DNA of 64,000 nucleotides, from contig OZ037769.1 in the NCBI GenBank assembly GCA_964035545.1, forward strand, positions 4,463,929 through 4,527,928, in the 5' to 3' direction. The DNA is from Bugula neritina. Its lineage: Eukaryota; Bryozoa; Gymnolaemata; Cheilostomatida; Bugulidae. Each line of letters begins with the position of its first letter. Positions within the stretch are counted from its first letter, which is position 1. The translations under genes and the position numbers were made by a program. Under the pieces are notes generated by a model. That model saw nothing but the letters and a program-made list of their open reading frames with translations. It searched no databases and was not told the origin of the DNA. Shown piece by piece: positions 1 through 13,600 of the stretch.

Positions 1-937
1 CCCAGTGATATAAAGTTGAGGTGAAGGAAACTTTTAGGTGAAGATAAATATTTGCTATAAAGAAGGCCTCTTTGCAAGCCGCAGAAATGTTTAACAGTTG
101 CAGAAAGTTCTCCGGATATAACGAGCTCGTTCTGGTCGATGCAGCTGCCCGATGGCAGGATGTGGAAGTGATCGGTATATATTCCAATCCATGAATCTCG
201 CTCAACTTGTATACTCAACTGGCAACTATGAGACCCTGGAGTTCTATTCGGATAAGCTGGACTCTCTATTTTACCATATGGTAGGGTTGGAATGACTTTC
301 GACGTAAGATTCCAGTCACAGATGTCAAAGGGTCCAGATTGAGCATCTGCAATACCAATTCGAAATGTAATTGAAATACAGAATTGAAATAAAAAGATTT
401 ATTTATGTTTTATAACATATTATTAATACAGTATTATTATTAAATACATTTGACGAATCAAGTTCAAGTTAGGGGAATGTAGAATAGCTGTGGTTTTAGC
501 AAAATCTAGTTCTGAGAAATATTTGTAATGTAAAATCCAAAATTTAAGCCAAGTTTAGGAATCTATAAAAAATGCAACAATTTTGGTAGATAAAAGTTAT
601 AACATTGTTCCTGTAAATTGGAAAAAAACAAACTCATATTATTATTACTCATTAACTTTTGTGTCTCTACACTTTGTTATTATTGATTGCTTTCTTAATT
701 TTCAAATTTTTATACAGTGTAATTTAACAGGAATTTAAATGGCACAATTGGAATAGTGGCTAAATAAAACATAAAAAATAGTCTTGATAAACTAATGGCC
801 AGCACTTGATACATTTGTTATGAACTAGTCTATACCATGTTTAGCCTATCTATTCAAATCTTCTATTTTCACTTACAATTGACAAGAGCTGTTACATCCT
901 TGCAAAGTAAAGCAAGAACTAGCAGTAAAACCTCCAT
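1..937 (-). CDS. CUB-domain secreted/membrane protein, 5' end (partial)
   Basis: Two exons are visible: 877-937 (ATG at 937) and 1-346, which continues past the left edge. Exon 1 encodes a hydrophobic signal peptide (MEVLLLVLALLC...) and ends in a GTAAGT donor in phase 1. The second exon begins after a TTGCAG acceptor in the matching phase, so the join is in frame. It encodes most of a CUB domain: the opening GKIESPAYPN, the central Cys (SHSCQLSI), the aromatic-rich strand WIGIYTDHFHI, a Cys-Ile-Asp (SCIDQNEL) and the KHFCG motif followed by a FLHLNF strand at the window edge. CUB domains are extracellular beta-sandwiches found in proteases, receptors and developmental ligands. The rest of the protein is outside the window, so its class cannot be named. 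Both exons are too short for a simple ORF search. Confidence 0.72.
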
Positions 938-3900
938 TGTAACTCTCCTTTTCGAGCCAAGCCTCCGGCAATCCCATTCCTCACAGTAACTACTCTATTG
1001 ACTAATGAAATGACTGAAGTTGTTATTGAAAATTACGCAAAGTGCGTGTACAGCTCACTCTCATAACTGGCCAATAAGCTGCTCAAACAGTAATTGAATT
1101 GTCAATGGCACATACCAGCAGACATTTCAATGACATATCTGAATTAGGTTCTGTCATTTATACTTCCTAAGACACTACTTACATGATGCATTGTTACCAG
1201 TTTTTGAGAAACTGTCAAATTAATTACTGTTTTTCATATATACCATGTAATACGCTGTTCCTTAAATTCAATCACTGAAAGGTAATTGATGGCATTTTTT
1301 ATAATAACTCTTCCATGCTAACTTCATTAAAAACAGGCAGTTTGTTCTTAGGCTATATGTCAAATTAATAAGAATCTAGGAGAATAATACCAGATTGGTA
1401 GGAGCTTAATATGGTGTACTCATCTTCAACCACACTCTTGGTGGAGTTAGTTCTTATTTATAAGTGTAGAGCTTAACAAAGGTTCTCCATATTGTAGCTT
1501 TTTGGAGGTATATAGGTGCAGTAAAGGAGAAATTGAGAAATCTGCTTGCCCTTTAGGTTAGAAATGTAGCAAAGAATTTATGCCTGCAAGAGAACTTCAG
1601 CCAACATCCTACCCAAAATTAATAAGAAGATTAAAAACTTAGGCAATTAAAATTTCTCTACTACTGCCCCTGAATGTATATTTTTGGGCTAAAAGAACCC
1701 AAGCCTAACTACTTCAAATTTTACTTTTGACATTGAAAAACTGTGTTACTTTCAACATGATGTGAGTTAAAGTAGATACAGAACAAAGTCTTTGCTCTAT
1801 AACAATATATAAATTGAAAATGCACACTAGTTTGCATCCAGTTTCAAGACAAACAACTCTACATTCACCAGGATGAAGCAAATGCAATATTAAGTATGAC
1901 CAAAAACATGAATTAATTCACACTCCAGTTATGGATGTTTTCATACAAATCAGCTTGTAAATTTGACCTTTTCAAACATTTGTATTTTAATGAGTAACAT
2001 TTTATATAACTATGAATAGGGCTGAGCTGATAACTGTTACTGGTATCTTGGGTAAATTTGTTTTGTCCCATGACAGTACCAGTGCTATGTAGTTCTAGTA
2101 CCACTACAATGTTAGTATATGATACTATGAGACCTCCAAATGAGGGTGTTGACCTCTAAGTATGGTCGCTCCAGGTAGTGGCTACTTCTGAGGATTATTA
2201 ATGCAGATTACAGATAACTGACAGATAAATCCTAGCCTAACAGTTGCATGTTAAGAACGTTTAAGTTTAGGCTCCAGTAATTAATAATAACAATATAATA
2301 TTACTACAGCTTTTGTTAGCAAGCAAAAATATTGGTGGCTACTGTAAGATTGTAGAAAGATATCTGCAATTAATGAATTACAATATAATACTACAGCGTC
2401 TATAGTTGCAGAAAAAAACATTGGAGTTTACTTCTTGACTAAGTGTTGGATGTATCATAGAATGTAGAAGGTTTATGTGATAGTAGTCCATGAAGTTGGG
2501 TGTGCTAAGAGCAATTTATCCATTCAATGTTCTTTTTACTGTTATATATTTGTTATGTTTGTGTGTATCTGCTACAGGGTGAATATAGCAAAGATGCGCA
2601 AACAATTAAAGAGAACTTACTGAAGTCCAGTGTATTGTAATATAATTGAGGAATTAATGTTTATATGCTACACACACAACACACACGCACTAAGAAAACA
2701 GGGTTAGAACTTTTATTTCATTAGCTCTAGTTTGTATATTTGTATATAAATGATCATTAAATAGCAAGAGCCTTTTGAAAAAAGCAAAACAGTGCTCAGA
2801 AAATATTAATAGATTATAGGCTGAAGCTAAAAAGTTTATGAAACACCAATGTATAAAATATTGCATATTATTTATTTTGACTGCTTACAGACCAGTGATA
2901 TCTTCAATGTGCAATACTTTGAATGATTGGTCATCTTTTTGTATTATTAGGTGTTGAAAATTTGTTACTAACAAATTACAGCATTTGTTACTTCCTGCAG
3001 TGGGAAGACAATTCCATCAAAGAGATTATAATTATTGTAGTGTTGTTGCAGTGGTCCCTATGGTGTCGTAGTTGACACACTTGCTTGCAAGCCGGAGGTC
3101 TCGGGTTCGCATCCCAGTCGGGGCAAAGTTTTTCATATGTACTATTACAACATATTACATAGAACTTTTCAAATAATCTCAATCTGCAACAAATGATACA
3201 AGAGATACCAGTAAAAGTCCTTCAAGTGTGGGGATGGAGTATTAGCCAAGCCATCTGATGTATAACAGTGTAACAGTAAGGTAGAGTCACATATGTTGTG
3301 TCTAACATTACTGCTGTCTCAATGAAAGATTCAAACAGGCATGTAACCAACATTGAACCAGCTAGAAGAGCAAGTGGTGCCGGTACTAGACAAGCTTGTC
3401 ATAACAATGAGAAAGTAAATTGAAAATAATAGAATAGTTCAGCCTGTAAAAAATGGAAGGCCATTTTAGTGGTTGCATGACTGATTTTTATGTTTAAATA
3501 TATTTTGTCCTTTTTATGAGCAAATGCAGTTGTCTGTATGTCCAAAATAATCAAGAGAGAGTTTGTTTAATTTTATATAAGCATGCAAAATGGCATGTAA
3601 ATCTGAAAGAACATATTTATATGAATTATTTGTTATTAAAATATATTTTAAAATACATATAGTAGGAAAGTGTTACCTTAAACAAAAAGCTCTGACCAAA
3701 GTATGAAAAAAATAAAAAGTACACTGGCTTTACCATCTTATTATATGAGAAATGTGGGAAATTCTCCTCAACTAATTTCTAAAGAATTGAATTTGTTTAT
3801 TGAGGCCACGTACTCTAGTTTTGCCATTAGGTCCTATTCACATTGATAGAGTGGCCACAACTTTGATCAACCTGTGATTTTTGCATTAAATTCCCTTGGC

Positions 3901-4148
3901 TTTTTTTAAAGCTATTGTTCTTTTGTGGAAAAAAGCTGCGAAGGCTTATCACAAGCATAATGATTCACCAGAAATTCCTAAATTTAGTTTAGATATTTAT
4001 GTTTTTTTTTACAATTTAATTTGGTGGCCATCAAAAATGCCATTTAGGTATAATGCAGAATTGTATGCCTAGCCTAAATAGTTTTATTGCATTTACAGTT
4101 GTTTTTATGAAGTTTCTTTTTTTGAACAACCCCATCCCGTGCCTAAAA
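938..4148. other. Intergenic, no gene recognised
   Basis: AT-rich sequence upstream of the CUB gene on the minus strand. All open frames are short and I see no conserved protein signature. The 5' UTR and promoter of the CUB gene should lie just above 937. The only recognisable item is a tRNA-like element at 3051-3124. Confidence 0.6.
3051..3124 (+). repeat. tRNA-derived SINE head / tRNA-like element
   Basis: A 74-bp segment with a B-box-like GGTTCGCATCC and a tRNA-like layout (TTGCAAG anticodon-arm region, GGAGGTC variable region). A related copy in the opposite orientation lies at 35212-35287 with a cleaner B box (GGTTCGAACCC). The stems do not fold perfectly and two diverged copies occur in one window, so I call it a SINE family or tRNA pseudogene rather than a working tRNA. 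Confidence 0.5.
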
Positions 4149-4383
4149 CAGGAGAGGGCAACTTCGTTTGTAGGACAGCCAGGTTCAGAAGCCAGTCAAA
4201 ACAGAGGCCACATCATTGTAGACATATTAGTTTTTCATTATAAGAAAGTAATATGTCACGGAATCCCTACTGTGCTAATGAGAATGTATATAACATTTTC
4301 TTAGTTATCTTGTGCATAAGAAGTGCCACTGAAAAATGGGCAAAGTGCCACAAATGGCTCTGTCCCTCCAGTTGCCTACCCTG
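4149..4383. mobile_element. hAT-like non-autonomous element (MITE)
   Basis: The left end CAGGAGAGGGCAACT and the right end AGTTGCCTACCCTG are imperfect terminal inverted repeats of the type common in hAT elements (CAGGGG..GGCAACT). Flanking 8-mers GCCTAAAA and GCCTATAC share their first five bases and may be a decayed 8-bp target duplication. There is no transposase inside the 235 bp. Confidence 0.55.
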
Positions 4384-7300
4384 GCCTATACTTATAGCCT
4401 ATTGTAATCGCAAATCCAAGTTGTAATAAAAATTACACTGTTTTAATTATAAGGACGTTCACTAGTTTTTGCTGATGCTAAAACTGCTTCTAGCTTATTG
4501 CTAACGACGTCATAATAAATTTCGTAAATAATTGTTGGGCAAATTTTTATTTTATATAACCGTCATTACAAACGATGTTCGACAACTTTTGGTGTTAAAA
4601 GCAAGAATAGTTGGACTTGCTGATTTTGGCACGCAAGAATGTTTAGCTGCGTTTTTACTAGAATTACTTGCTAAAATGTCGGTCAATTTCATGCTTATCG
4701 ACTTTTGCTGGTATATATACGACAGTACGGAACACGCGCTATCGCTCTCTCGCGAGTATACATTTTATAACACTGCGAGCATTATTACTATTAGTATTAG
4801 TATTACGATTATCATTATGATCATTATGCTTTTCAAGATGGTTCTGCAAGTGCAATAACAATGCCTATAACCTATATGTAAAGTTATATTAATGAAATCT
4901 TGAATTTGATTTTAAGTTAGTTTAGAAATTCGTTTAGTATTTTCCAAGTTGTTGGTAGCAGAACTAATTATACTTTAAGTTTATACTTATACTTATACTT
5001 ATAGTTTATAGTGATGAGGCATTATCATTATCATTATGATTATGATTAAATTTAATATTATCGTTATCAGTTATGATTATCACGAATCTCAGTCTGAGTC
5101 TTAGCCTCTACTAGTACTTTTACTTTTAGGCCTAGCCTTTAGGCCCTAGGCATAAGTGCACTACATTTCGATTTAATTTTACTTTGGCTTTGAGATTTTT
5201 TATTTTTTAGACTTTAGTTAATAAGTTATTGTTGACATTTTATTTTTATTTAATTTTACTTTTAGTTTTCGTTTTTGCTAGATTTTCATTTTGATTTACT
5301 CATAATTATTGAAGTCATGCGCACTGATGTTCTAATTACCTAGAGCAGATGACAACCAAGGCCAGGCTATAACACTCATAGTCATATACTCAATATAATA
5401 CTCAATACAATCTTTATTTTCAAGCATCATACTGTATTTAATAATATTATATATACCTTATAATATTAAAAAAAAAAAAACAACAAACAAACAAAAACAA
5501 AAAAAACTGTTATACAAATATACTGTAGATTGTATTTTTATACATTCAAAAATATTAACTTTCATCTTTGCCTGCAAATAGAGGTATTTTCTTTTTTTCT
5601 TGTATTATTTTATCAATAAAGAGTTCATCATCATCATGCGCATTACATTTGGTTTTACAGTGAATGTGATTACTCATCACTATGTCTTTTGTCTATCAGT
5701 ATTAGTATTACTCATACTCGTATTAGATTTAGTGATTACACGTACTCTTAGAGTTACTGTTAGTGACACTGACTTACACTTACAGCAATAATACTAAATC
5801 CAATATTAATACTATTACTATTACTAATAGTAATAGTGATAATAATACTAATAGTAATAGCATTAACTATTAGTATTATTCTGTTAGTATTACTATTAGT
5901 ATTACTATTAGTATTAGTATTACTATGGTAACTGTAATAACTAATATTAATAATTGCTCTTACTCTTAGTGTCAGTCTTGCTCTTACTCTTACTTATAGT
6001 CTTATACTCAAATAATAATAATAGTAATAGTAAAACTAAGTGCTAATACTAATAGTGATATTCATATTAATATTAATAGTCTATTAGTTGCACTAATACT
6101 TATTTATGTTTCTATGGCTAATAGTAATACTAATAATACTAATGCTAATATTATAACATTAACTAAAAGTGATAGTTTCAAATATAACTATAATTATATT
6201 ACTGGCAGTGACATTATGACTATCAGTTTGCTTATGAGCATTACTATGACTATCAGTGTCAGTCTATAACTATGGCTCAGTATGAGTATCAGTATGACTG
6301 ACTATTACTATGACAGTATGAGTATCAGTATGATTATGAGTTATAATCCAGTTGATTAAATCTTATAAATTATTATTCATATTGTAGCGTTAAAGTAAGT
6401 ATTGTTAATGACTTAATGACTTGATGACAGTGAGTAGGAGAGTATGAGAAAGAGTGCTCAGTTACTTAACTGACGTAACATATACTATACATGTGAACTG
6501 AATGGTAGTATCATACTTATCATACCCAGTGACTTTGAGTATGACTGTTGGTATAAGCCTAATGATAATTGTACGTAATTCACACTGTCACTATCAGCAT
6601 TAGTATAGTACTTACTAGTTACTGTTGAAATTTAATTAGTGTCACTGAGAGTACTATCTCTATTAATATTATTACTTATTAGCTAGTATTGCTATTGTTT
6701 AAACTTTGTATTTATATTTACTACTTTTACAGCTATAGTAATAGTTATATTCATACTATTAAATAAATTTTTTATGATGAATATTGACTGAGGGACAAAA
6801 TATTTGTGTGCAATAAGCGATGTCCGAGTTTTTGTAATCCAATTGGATATAAATTATTTTAAATATAACATGAAATATTTTTAATTTTTTTTCTAATAAT
6901 TCCAAAGTGATTGTTATATATAACTATAATGTTACAAAGTTTTAGTTACTTTTTATCAAAAAACGTTAAGTGCTTGTCTAACAATGCAGATTGCACTCTT
7001 AGCGATTTTCCCATCTTACGTATTAGAATCATTTGTTACCTAAAATTATTCTTATGTACAATTTTTTTTTAATTTTGAAGTATGCAATGACTGTCTTCTT
7101 ATACTCTAGTTCAGCAAGTTTCATTTTTAAAAGTAGTTAAAGACAGCATTTTTACTATGTGCGCGGCTCCAAACAGTCTTGATTTTACTTTCTACATGTT
7201 TTTTTACTGGGTGTTGAATGTTGGCTGTAGCCATCTCACCTAGCCAAGCTACCTTTAGGCTTTTTACTTGCTGCTCTCATGTATTTAAAGCTGTGTCTAC

Positions 7301-7698
7301 TTTTTTGAACTATGATTTGGGTAAGTTAGCAGGGCATAGAACTAAGTAACTCGTACAAACTAACTAACTGTCAATCAGATGTTATCTATTTTATGCAAAG
7401 AAAGTTTTTATAATAAAAGTTATTATAATTGGCTGACTGTAACATATCACTATTTTCTATAATTTTTCCAGGTTTTAAAATTATAATTCAGAGGCTGAAA
7501 AAGACTAGGTTAAGCCACATCTTGGTTTAGACCATTTGTTGAAGCTGTACAGGTAGTGTGTATCTACTCCGGAATAAATTAAGCTCTTCATTGCATTGAT
7601 TACGTAACATGGTAACTGGAAAATTCCTCTAGGCTCTGGGAACTGTACCCTGGCTTGTTTTTTCAGGCTCAGCCTGTTATGATTTGATACCCGAAATC
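4384..7698. repeat. Intergenic AT-rich low-complexity region
   Basis: No coding signature was found. From about 4770 to 5110 and especially 5780 to 6350 the DNA is a degenerate trinucleotide landscape built from ATT/AGT/ACT steps (TATTAGTATTAC-like), partly turning into a TATGAGTATCAG-like hexamer series near 6230-6340. The last stretch should contain the promoter and a 5' UTR of the DNAJB6-like gene: a TTTTTTCAG acceptor at about 7658-7666 lies 33 bp before its ATG. Confidence 0.55.
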
Positions 7699-10600
7699 AT
7701 GTCATCAAAAAATGAAGATTATTACGATGTCCTTGGCATCCCACGTACAGCCACCTCAGCTGAGATAAAGAAAGCATACAGGTAAGCTGGCAGCAATTTC
7801 TAGAAGTTGTTAGAACCAATAACTATGGGTACTTGAAGGGAATTCAACCAACTCTATTGGTACTAAAAGGAAGTTTTAATTCCAGCCTTTCATTGTCCCC
7901 TTGTTAAGTAATGTTTGTATTAAGTTAAATTCTTTGTTAGTTTGTGTTGAGGATTGACTAGAAGTTGAAGGAGCAAATTACTGAATGAAATTATCTTGTA
8001 TGTGGAACAAATAGCTGTAAAACTGCTATTTTATAGTGACATTTTATATTATGTTGTGTGGACTGTTTTTATATCCTCCTGAAATCACAATGTTTACTTC
8101 ATTTCTCTTGTTTCAGTACTAAGATATAAAACATCTAAAGAATGCATTTATATAGAAATTGCTATAGCTACTAGCTATCTGTACCATGCAGCAACCACTG
8201 TTAGCGTTGTCATGATAATTATAATTAGTGTAAAATAAAATGTTGGTGTGCCGCAATTAATGCCTATGTTGGCTTCCTCATAATAATTGTAATGACTATT
8301 ACAATATTCATCTGCCTATGTATGTACATGCAGTAGCTATTCTAGCTCATTGCATATAATTAAAGCATTTCCATGCAAAATCAACTTGTAACTTTAAAGT
8401 GGTTTTTCAGTTCATTAAAATCTTTTCACTTTAACCAACATACAATACTGGTCATTAACTAAACTCTTTTTTCTTTCAGATCCAGGAAGCTAGAACTATT
8501 AAGTTGTCAACTTCAACCTTTACTTTCCATTATACATTTTACAAGTTCAGCTTCTTTTAGTAACTCTTTGTCTATCCTCTATGCACTTTAGTTCGATATA
8601 TCAGCTTCTTCTCTGTCATTCTAGAAAACAAGCCCTGCAGTGGCATCCAGACAAAAACCCTGAGAAGAAAGAAGAAGCTGAAACCAGGTTTAAACTTATA
8701 GCTGAAGCTTATGAAATACTGTCCGACAGTGAGTCCAACCAGATTCTTTATTTCTGACTTCCTGTGTATCATTTTTCTTCAAACAAAACACAAAATTCAA
8801 CCCTTCTGTTTTGGTGCAAAATAGAGGTTTCATTTTCACCTATAACTTTGCAATGATCTAGGTTAAGTGTATTTCTGCCTGATACTCATGCAGCTAGATC
8901 ACCATAATCATATTTATATATATGAGTCTTGGAAGTCCACTATACTCACTGATTGAGTTGTGTACTTTACGAAAAACTATTTAGTTTCTATAAACTTATT
9001 CATTACTTTCTATGTTCAACCACTTGATATCACAATTCATCTGCATTGATATAAACTTATTTCAGATATGCTAATAATATTTATTGAAGCAGAAAATACT
9101 TCCTATGAAAACTTTTAGTGTTGATAAATAAATCTAGAATATTCTAATGCTGATATTTTCCCAAAATTCATGGAAAGTTGTGCTTGTGAACACACCTACT
9201 TAATAGCCAAAATAATCATAAATACTGAACTTCAGTTTCATTTCACAAACACTAAGTTTATGTTGCTTTACCCCCTATTCACACTTGCCGTATTTTTAAT
9301 GTGTTCGGGCTGAAATTTTCAAAGTCCGCTATTAGGTACGATCTATGACACTTCATTGGACAATTATATCCAATGAATTAACGCAAAAGTTTTTCTGTCC
9401 AATAGGAGTCCGCCGCAACTTATTTGAATCAAGCAGTGTTTGATCCTACCGTACCGCAACGCCGTACAGGAAGCTCAGACATTTGTAAAAATGGCTGATA
9501 TTTGCTGTTACGGCGTACGATACGGTAAGTGTGAATGAGGGGTTAAGCTGCAGTTACACTAATTCCTAGTAACCTGGGATTTCCTATTTTTAGCACATAT
9601 TATTAAACCAGGCATTTGTAAGGTAGAAGAGATTACTTTTCTTGCTTCCGATTTTAACTTTCTCTTGTTAGAAGTTAATAGCAGCCACAATATACAGTTT
9701 TTAGTTTTTTTACCTCGAACAATTGTATGCAGTGACTTTCTGTTATAGTATAACATAACGTAGAAGCATGTTCAAAAGGTAATCTAGTGTCATTTAAATT
9801 AGGAAATGAATAAAACAATGCATTTAGCGAAACAATACAGTCTTATTTCAAATTGCAACTACTCCATTTCACACCGTCACCTACGATGGAGATTTGTAAG
9901 CTTCATCTGTATGGAAAAATCAACAGTCATCTCGGCTACTCCCAACTGCCTCTGGCTTTATACCAGTCACAACCTTTTTTTTTCTGTTTCGAAATAGTTA
10001 AACCAGTAGCCAGGTGTTTGTGCCTAGCTGTAAGGCTGACAGATTGTGTTCGTGATGTGTGGATGAGTATCACGTTCACAATCTAACAGCTATGAGGATG
10101 TGAAATGGCTTCACATCATGTCAGTGCTCTGACTCATTGATGGTAAATTAGCCTCAGCAGGTCTTAGTGATCCAGACAAGACTATATATCAACACATGGG
10201 CCAACAATACAAGGGAGCAGCCGTGATTTAGGCCCTAGAGGATAGAGTGTTTGCTTTATAAGTTTGAGCCCTGACAGAGGCCATTGGTGATGTCAGTCAT
10301 GTTGCTCTTTTGCCACATATGAATAAGTCCTTAGCCCAATCTAACAAAAAAAAAACCTTTCATTAAGGGTCTTCTCACAGGGATGGTGGCTATAAACCTG
10401 CGTGAAATTTTTTATGGGATAACAATACAGAGCATCCAACCTCTTTATTCAAAGGAATCACTTTTAGAGGTCCAGTACTGGTGTTGTATAAAAGTTTTCT
10501 AATTCTTGAGATGTTTTTTCGCTCAAGTAATATTTGAATGTTTTAGAGGAAAAGAGGCGGATATATGACAAGTATGGACACGAGGGGCTGACAGGAAATG

Positions 10601-13600
10601 AAGGCAGCGGCCGAGGGGGTCCTTCCTTTTCGGGTGCAAATTACTATGCGCACGAGCCTTTCAGTGGCTTCCACTTCCAAGACCCTATGGACCTGTTTCA
10701 GCAGTTCTTTGGAGCCTCTCCGTTTGAAGATGTATTTAGTAAGTAGAACCCTGGCTATGCAACTCAATGCCATGTTTTGGGGCAAGATGAAAACACTAGC
10801 TTTTCTTCTCTGAGCTGGAAATCCTTTACTCAATATGGGGAAATTCCTGCTCATTCAGTGTAACTGACGCTTTTGATAGTTGGGGTAACTTTTTCCTAAT
10901 GCTAATGAGTATATGTGCCAACACAAGTACCTGTCCATTCTAAACTAATGAACTGACAAGTGACAGCAGGTGAGTCAAATGACAGCAGGTGATGTGTGAA
11001 ATGACAGCATTGGTGACAGAAAACTATCTCCCACCCTTTTAGAGCAAATCTTTATGAAAATAATTACACATTAACTTGGTGCACAGGTTCCTAGTTGGCT
11101 GCTGTTACAATATCCACCTGCAATAGTTATTCTAATTAATTCATTTATTGTGCAAGTAATTTCTACCTCCAGGCATAAAAGTTCTTTGTTGGCATTTTTC
11201 CAATGACCTTAGGTATTATTTCAGGCTTGTAGTCACTGAAATATATTATATTTTAGTGCTTAGAATTATCGGTCTAGCGCTTTAGTTTACCATCTATGGC
11301 ACAGTCACCATTATATATCAGGATATCAGGCTAAAGTTGCACAAACCGTGGCTCATGGGCTACTTTTTGACTTCCATTTAATAATTACCAACCTAATGAG
11401 TTCTGTGATACACTTCATAGTATTCTACTCTGCAAGACTTTCCTTTGTTATAGGTCACTTGCCTAGACGAAGACCTCACGGTAAATGTAGCCTTAGTTTT
11501 CTTGGGTATAAGTGAAATAACCCGTAGCATCCCCTCCCTATGCTCAACTTGTTGTAGCCTAAGTTTTGTAGTAGAAGCAGTTGAAATAGCTGTTAGACCT
11601 GCTTGTATTGTTCAATTACTGAATTAATTCAACTCAACTAATACACACAAAAAGGATTTTAAACATTCTTACAAATTTCTTGGAAATTGAATTGACGAAG
11701 TGTCAATTACATTGATTTACTACTTGATTTCCTTATCAACGCATGTTTATACTAAATGAAAATTGCAGCATACATGAATCAGTAATCTACTGCTTTTTGC
11801 TTCATGTGGCAGGCATGTATTTGTTTTAGCATAATAAAGTTTTCCCTTCATATCTGCTAGCAGGTGTTCCGAGACCTTAGATAGTTAGGCCTGTGTACCG
11901 TGGTAACACCAATGCTCTCTTGTAATGCTGTGCAATATGTTGGTGCTTGTTTGTGGCGCTGCTGTAGTTCACGTTCTCAGAAACTGCTCTTTTATGCTGC
12001 TTCATCAAAGTTCAGATCCTGGTTGCCCCGCCACATCTGTAATCTACCTGCCAATCCCACTAAAACCTCCACCATAACCTTACCTGCATTCTGTTGCTAC
12101 TTAATTTATGTGCTGATTAGTTTGGAGTTGTATTCCCTCAGGCTAACAGGATTATTCTCTCAGGCTAGAAAACTAAAAATCAGCTTATGCAGTGTACAGC
12201 TTTTTCAGAATTTTGAGATATTTTTTACGATTCAATGAATTAAGTCCTTAGCCCGCTTTAACAAAAACCCTTTCCATCAAGGGGTTCTCACAGGGATGGT
12301 GACTATAAACTTGCGTGAGTTTTTTGCACAATTCAATGAAATCACAATTTTTATCCTTTAGTTAGGCATGCAATCATGAAAAGAAAAGTCCATGCTAAGC
12401 AATATTGCATTGCTATTTTTTATGGTCATGGTTAAAAGGCAGCCTAGCTAAATGTAAGCTCTCTCCATTATCACCCACTACTGGTATCCTCCATGTATTC
12501 CTCAAAGACACGTGCCGGTCTTCCTAACCATCTCATTTTGTAGCAATCTCAGCTATTAGACTAAGAGTTAAAGATAGATTTTATACAGTAGGAATTTGTT
12601 GAAAATTAATTAGTGCCCATAACCTGCTTCATAGATGCCTGCATGGCTTGTGACAACTTCGTTTCTGTGTGTACAGTGTCTGGCAACTGCTAGCATGCTG
12701 TTGTGTTGTAGTTCATATATCTGTTTTCTATTTAATATATTTGTTAGTTCTATGAGTTAAATTTTAAATGTATTTTTTTTGTAGATTTATAATTAATTAT
12801 GGCATATTACAATAACTTAATGGCGCTGCACCATCATCTTTCTCTTTTTACTAGAATATAGCAGACAGAAGAGTTTATGCTTCATGTGATGATTTATAAT
12901 ATAAAGTCTCTCTGCTGTATTTTTATGGTCAGAGCAAGCACTTTATAGTACTGAATCTAGATGTTCAGTACTACATAGGGGGAGGTAATTCCTATATTTT
13001 CCTATAATATTCTTTCAGGTCACACAGGTCGCACTCATCATTCCTCTAGACAGCACAATGCCCCGCACAGTATGCACGCTGCCAGCCCATTCGGCTTCGG
13101 CTTTTCCGGATTTGGAATGAATCACGGCCTGTTTCATGGTTTAAATAATGGTTTCCATGACGACTTCTTCAATGGAGGGTGAGATGTTGGTCTACTAAAC
13201 GAAAGAGTGTAATAATACTCCAGTGTAGTAATACAGTATACTATTTAGTGTAGTAATACAGTATACTATTTAGTCTTGTAATACAGTTTACTATTTAGTG
13301 TAGTAACACAGTATACTATTTAGTGTAGTAATACAGTATACTATTTAGTGTAGTAATACAGTATACTATTTAGTGTAGTAATACAGTATACTATGTAGTG
13401 TAGTAATACGGTATACCACTTAGTGTAATAATACGGTATACTATTTAGTGTAGTAATACAGTATACTATTTAGTGTAGTAATACAGTATACTATTTAGTG
13501 TAGTAATACGGTATACTATTTAGTGTAGTAATACAGTATACTATTTAGTGTAGTAATACAGTATACTATTTAGTGTAGTAATACAGTTTACTATTTAGTG

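Noticed and set aside
3051-3124. Functional tRNA gene
   Set aside because: Acceptor stem does not pair well, boxes are imperfect, and a diverged sibling exists at 35212; SINE or pseudogene is more likely.
4532-4858. 108-codon plus-strand open frame upstream of DNAJB6
   Set aside because: No recognisable domain, AT-biased composition turning into an ATTAGTATT repeat, no splice context.
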